From positions 1-6,284 of the forward strand of contig JALNZQ010000163.1 in NCBI GenBank assembly GCA_023229165.1: a stretch of 6,284 nucleotides of DNA, written 5' to 3'. How positions within the stretch are numbered: the first letter of the stretch is position 1; the number at the start of each line of letters is the position of its first letter. The position numbers and the translations under genes are program-made. Positions 5,724-6,284 of the stretch are shown here, one piece after another. The notes beneath the pieces are model-generated. The model was not told where the DNA came from and did no database searches. It saw nothing but the letters and a program-made list of their open reading frames with translations. The DNA is from Methanothrix sp. Lineage in GTDB: Archaea > Halobacteriota > Methanosarcinia > Methanotrichales > Methanotrichaceae.

Positions 5724-6284
5724 TCAGGCCAGGAGGAAGTGCAGAGACGTTCCAACTAAGAGCGCCGCAACCAGCCGCAATGCCACGGATTTCAGGGTTC
5801 CCGAGATGCCCAGCTCCTTCAGCATCACCATGAAAGTGGCCACACAGGGGAAATACATGGCCAGCACCACTGAGGCGACCACTAGCTGCGATGCAGTCAT
5901 ACCCAGGGGCGCGAACATGCCGATGCCCACATCCTTTCTCAAAAAACCGATGATCAATGCAGTAGCAGCATCGCTTGGCAGCCCTAAAAGGCCGGACACG
6001 ACCGGTCGCATGGTCTCTCCTATCAGGTGCATCAGGCCGGAGAGGAAAAATATGTTCATCACTATCATGCCTAACGCAATATAAGGCACAGCCTCTTTCA
6101 AAAATTCGCGAATGCGAATGAAGGTCTTTTTGAGCAGCGAACTTAAGTTTGGCATGCGATAGGGCGGGATCTCTAAAAATATCTCGGGAGACTCTCCGCC
6201 GATAAACCTGTGCAGAAGAAAACCAGTCACAGCGAAAGTGATGAAGAGGGACATGTAGATGACAAGAATGTATCTCAGGCCGTA
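5724..6284 (-). CDS. feoB: Ferrous iron transport protein B, C-terminal part (start outside window)
   Basis: FeoB is a membrane Fe(II) importer with an N-terminal GTPase domain. Only the last 186 residues are in the window; the frame is open to the right edge, and the ATG at 6254 is an internal methionine in a membrane segment, not the start. Visible in order: a membrane helix (about 4-27); the conserved FLEIPPYRMP motif (36-45), matching the F-x-x-E-L-P-x-Y-x-x-P signature of FeoB; an amphipathic segment and helix (65-86); the second Gate region with FLRKDVGIGMFAPLG (114-128); a helix with YFPC (144-147), whose cysteine lies in a segment proposed to line the iron path; and a final helix (164-185). 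The G motifs and any feoA lie beyond the edge. The end is complete, with a TGA stop followed by a hairpin terminator. Iron supply is important for FeS-rich methanogens. Confidence 0.93.
   Translation of the reverse strand, partial: YGLRYILVIYMSLFITFAVTGFLLHRFIGGESPEIFLEIPPYRMPNLSSLLKKTFIRIREFLKEAVPYIALGMIVMNIFFLSGLMHLIGETMRPVVSGLLGLPSDAATALIIGFLRKDVGIGMFAPLGMTASQLVVASVVLAMYFPCVATFMVMLKELGISGTLKSVALRLVAALLVGTSLHFLLA

Noticed and set aside
5680..6084. 134-codon plus-strand frame
   Set aside because: It is antisense to feoB, whose conserved motifs are unambiguous. Its Ser/Thr/Pro-rich composition is typical of antisense translation of membrane helices.

Overview
The window looks like chromosomal DNA of a methanogenic archaeon. 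A member of the Methanosarcinia such as Methanothrix is my best guess, but no marker gene fixes this. The supporting signs are a short UvrC without the C-terminal helix-hairpin-helix domain, TATA-like box A elements upstream of genes, oligo-T terminators after stop codons, and two small secreted proteins of a kind I associate with these methanogens. All five substantial genes lie on the minus strand. Only a transposase tail at the left edge is on the plus strand.

Reading in the direction of transcription (right to left): the C-terminal third of the ferrous iron transporter FeoB enters from the right edge (5724-6284) and ends at a hairpin plus T-tract. Next comes a 207-aa secreted protein (4890-5513) with a 24-bp tandem repeat across its signal-peptide cleavage region. 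A 408-bp intergenic stretch follows (4482-4889), holding T-tracts, a possible 48-codon gene remnant and a good box A. Then comes a 368-aa secreted protein (3375-4481) with four Cys4 repeats in a proline-rich tail, whose stop codon lies inside a hairpin terminator. uvrC follows (1742-3292), and its 3' flank has a perfect 6-bp inverted repeat and a T-tract.

The left third is more AT-rich and looks accessory. It holds an orphan 392-aa protein with a possible GNAT-like N-terminal half (290-1468, strong Shine-Dalgarno) and the last 30 codons of an IS1-like transposase on the plus strand (1-93).

Terminator-like signals separate the genes, so I read this as independently transcribed units rather than an operon. 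There is no obvious shared pathway: iron uptake, nucleotide excision repair and cell-surface proteins sit side by side. The least explained elements are the orphan gene beside the IS end, the Cys4-repeat surface protein and the duplicated cleavage-site repeat. I found no CRISPR array, tRNA, rRNA or recognisable defence system.
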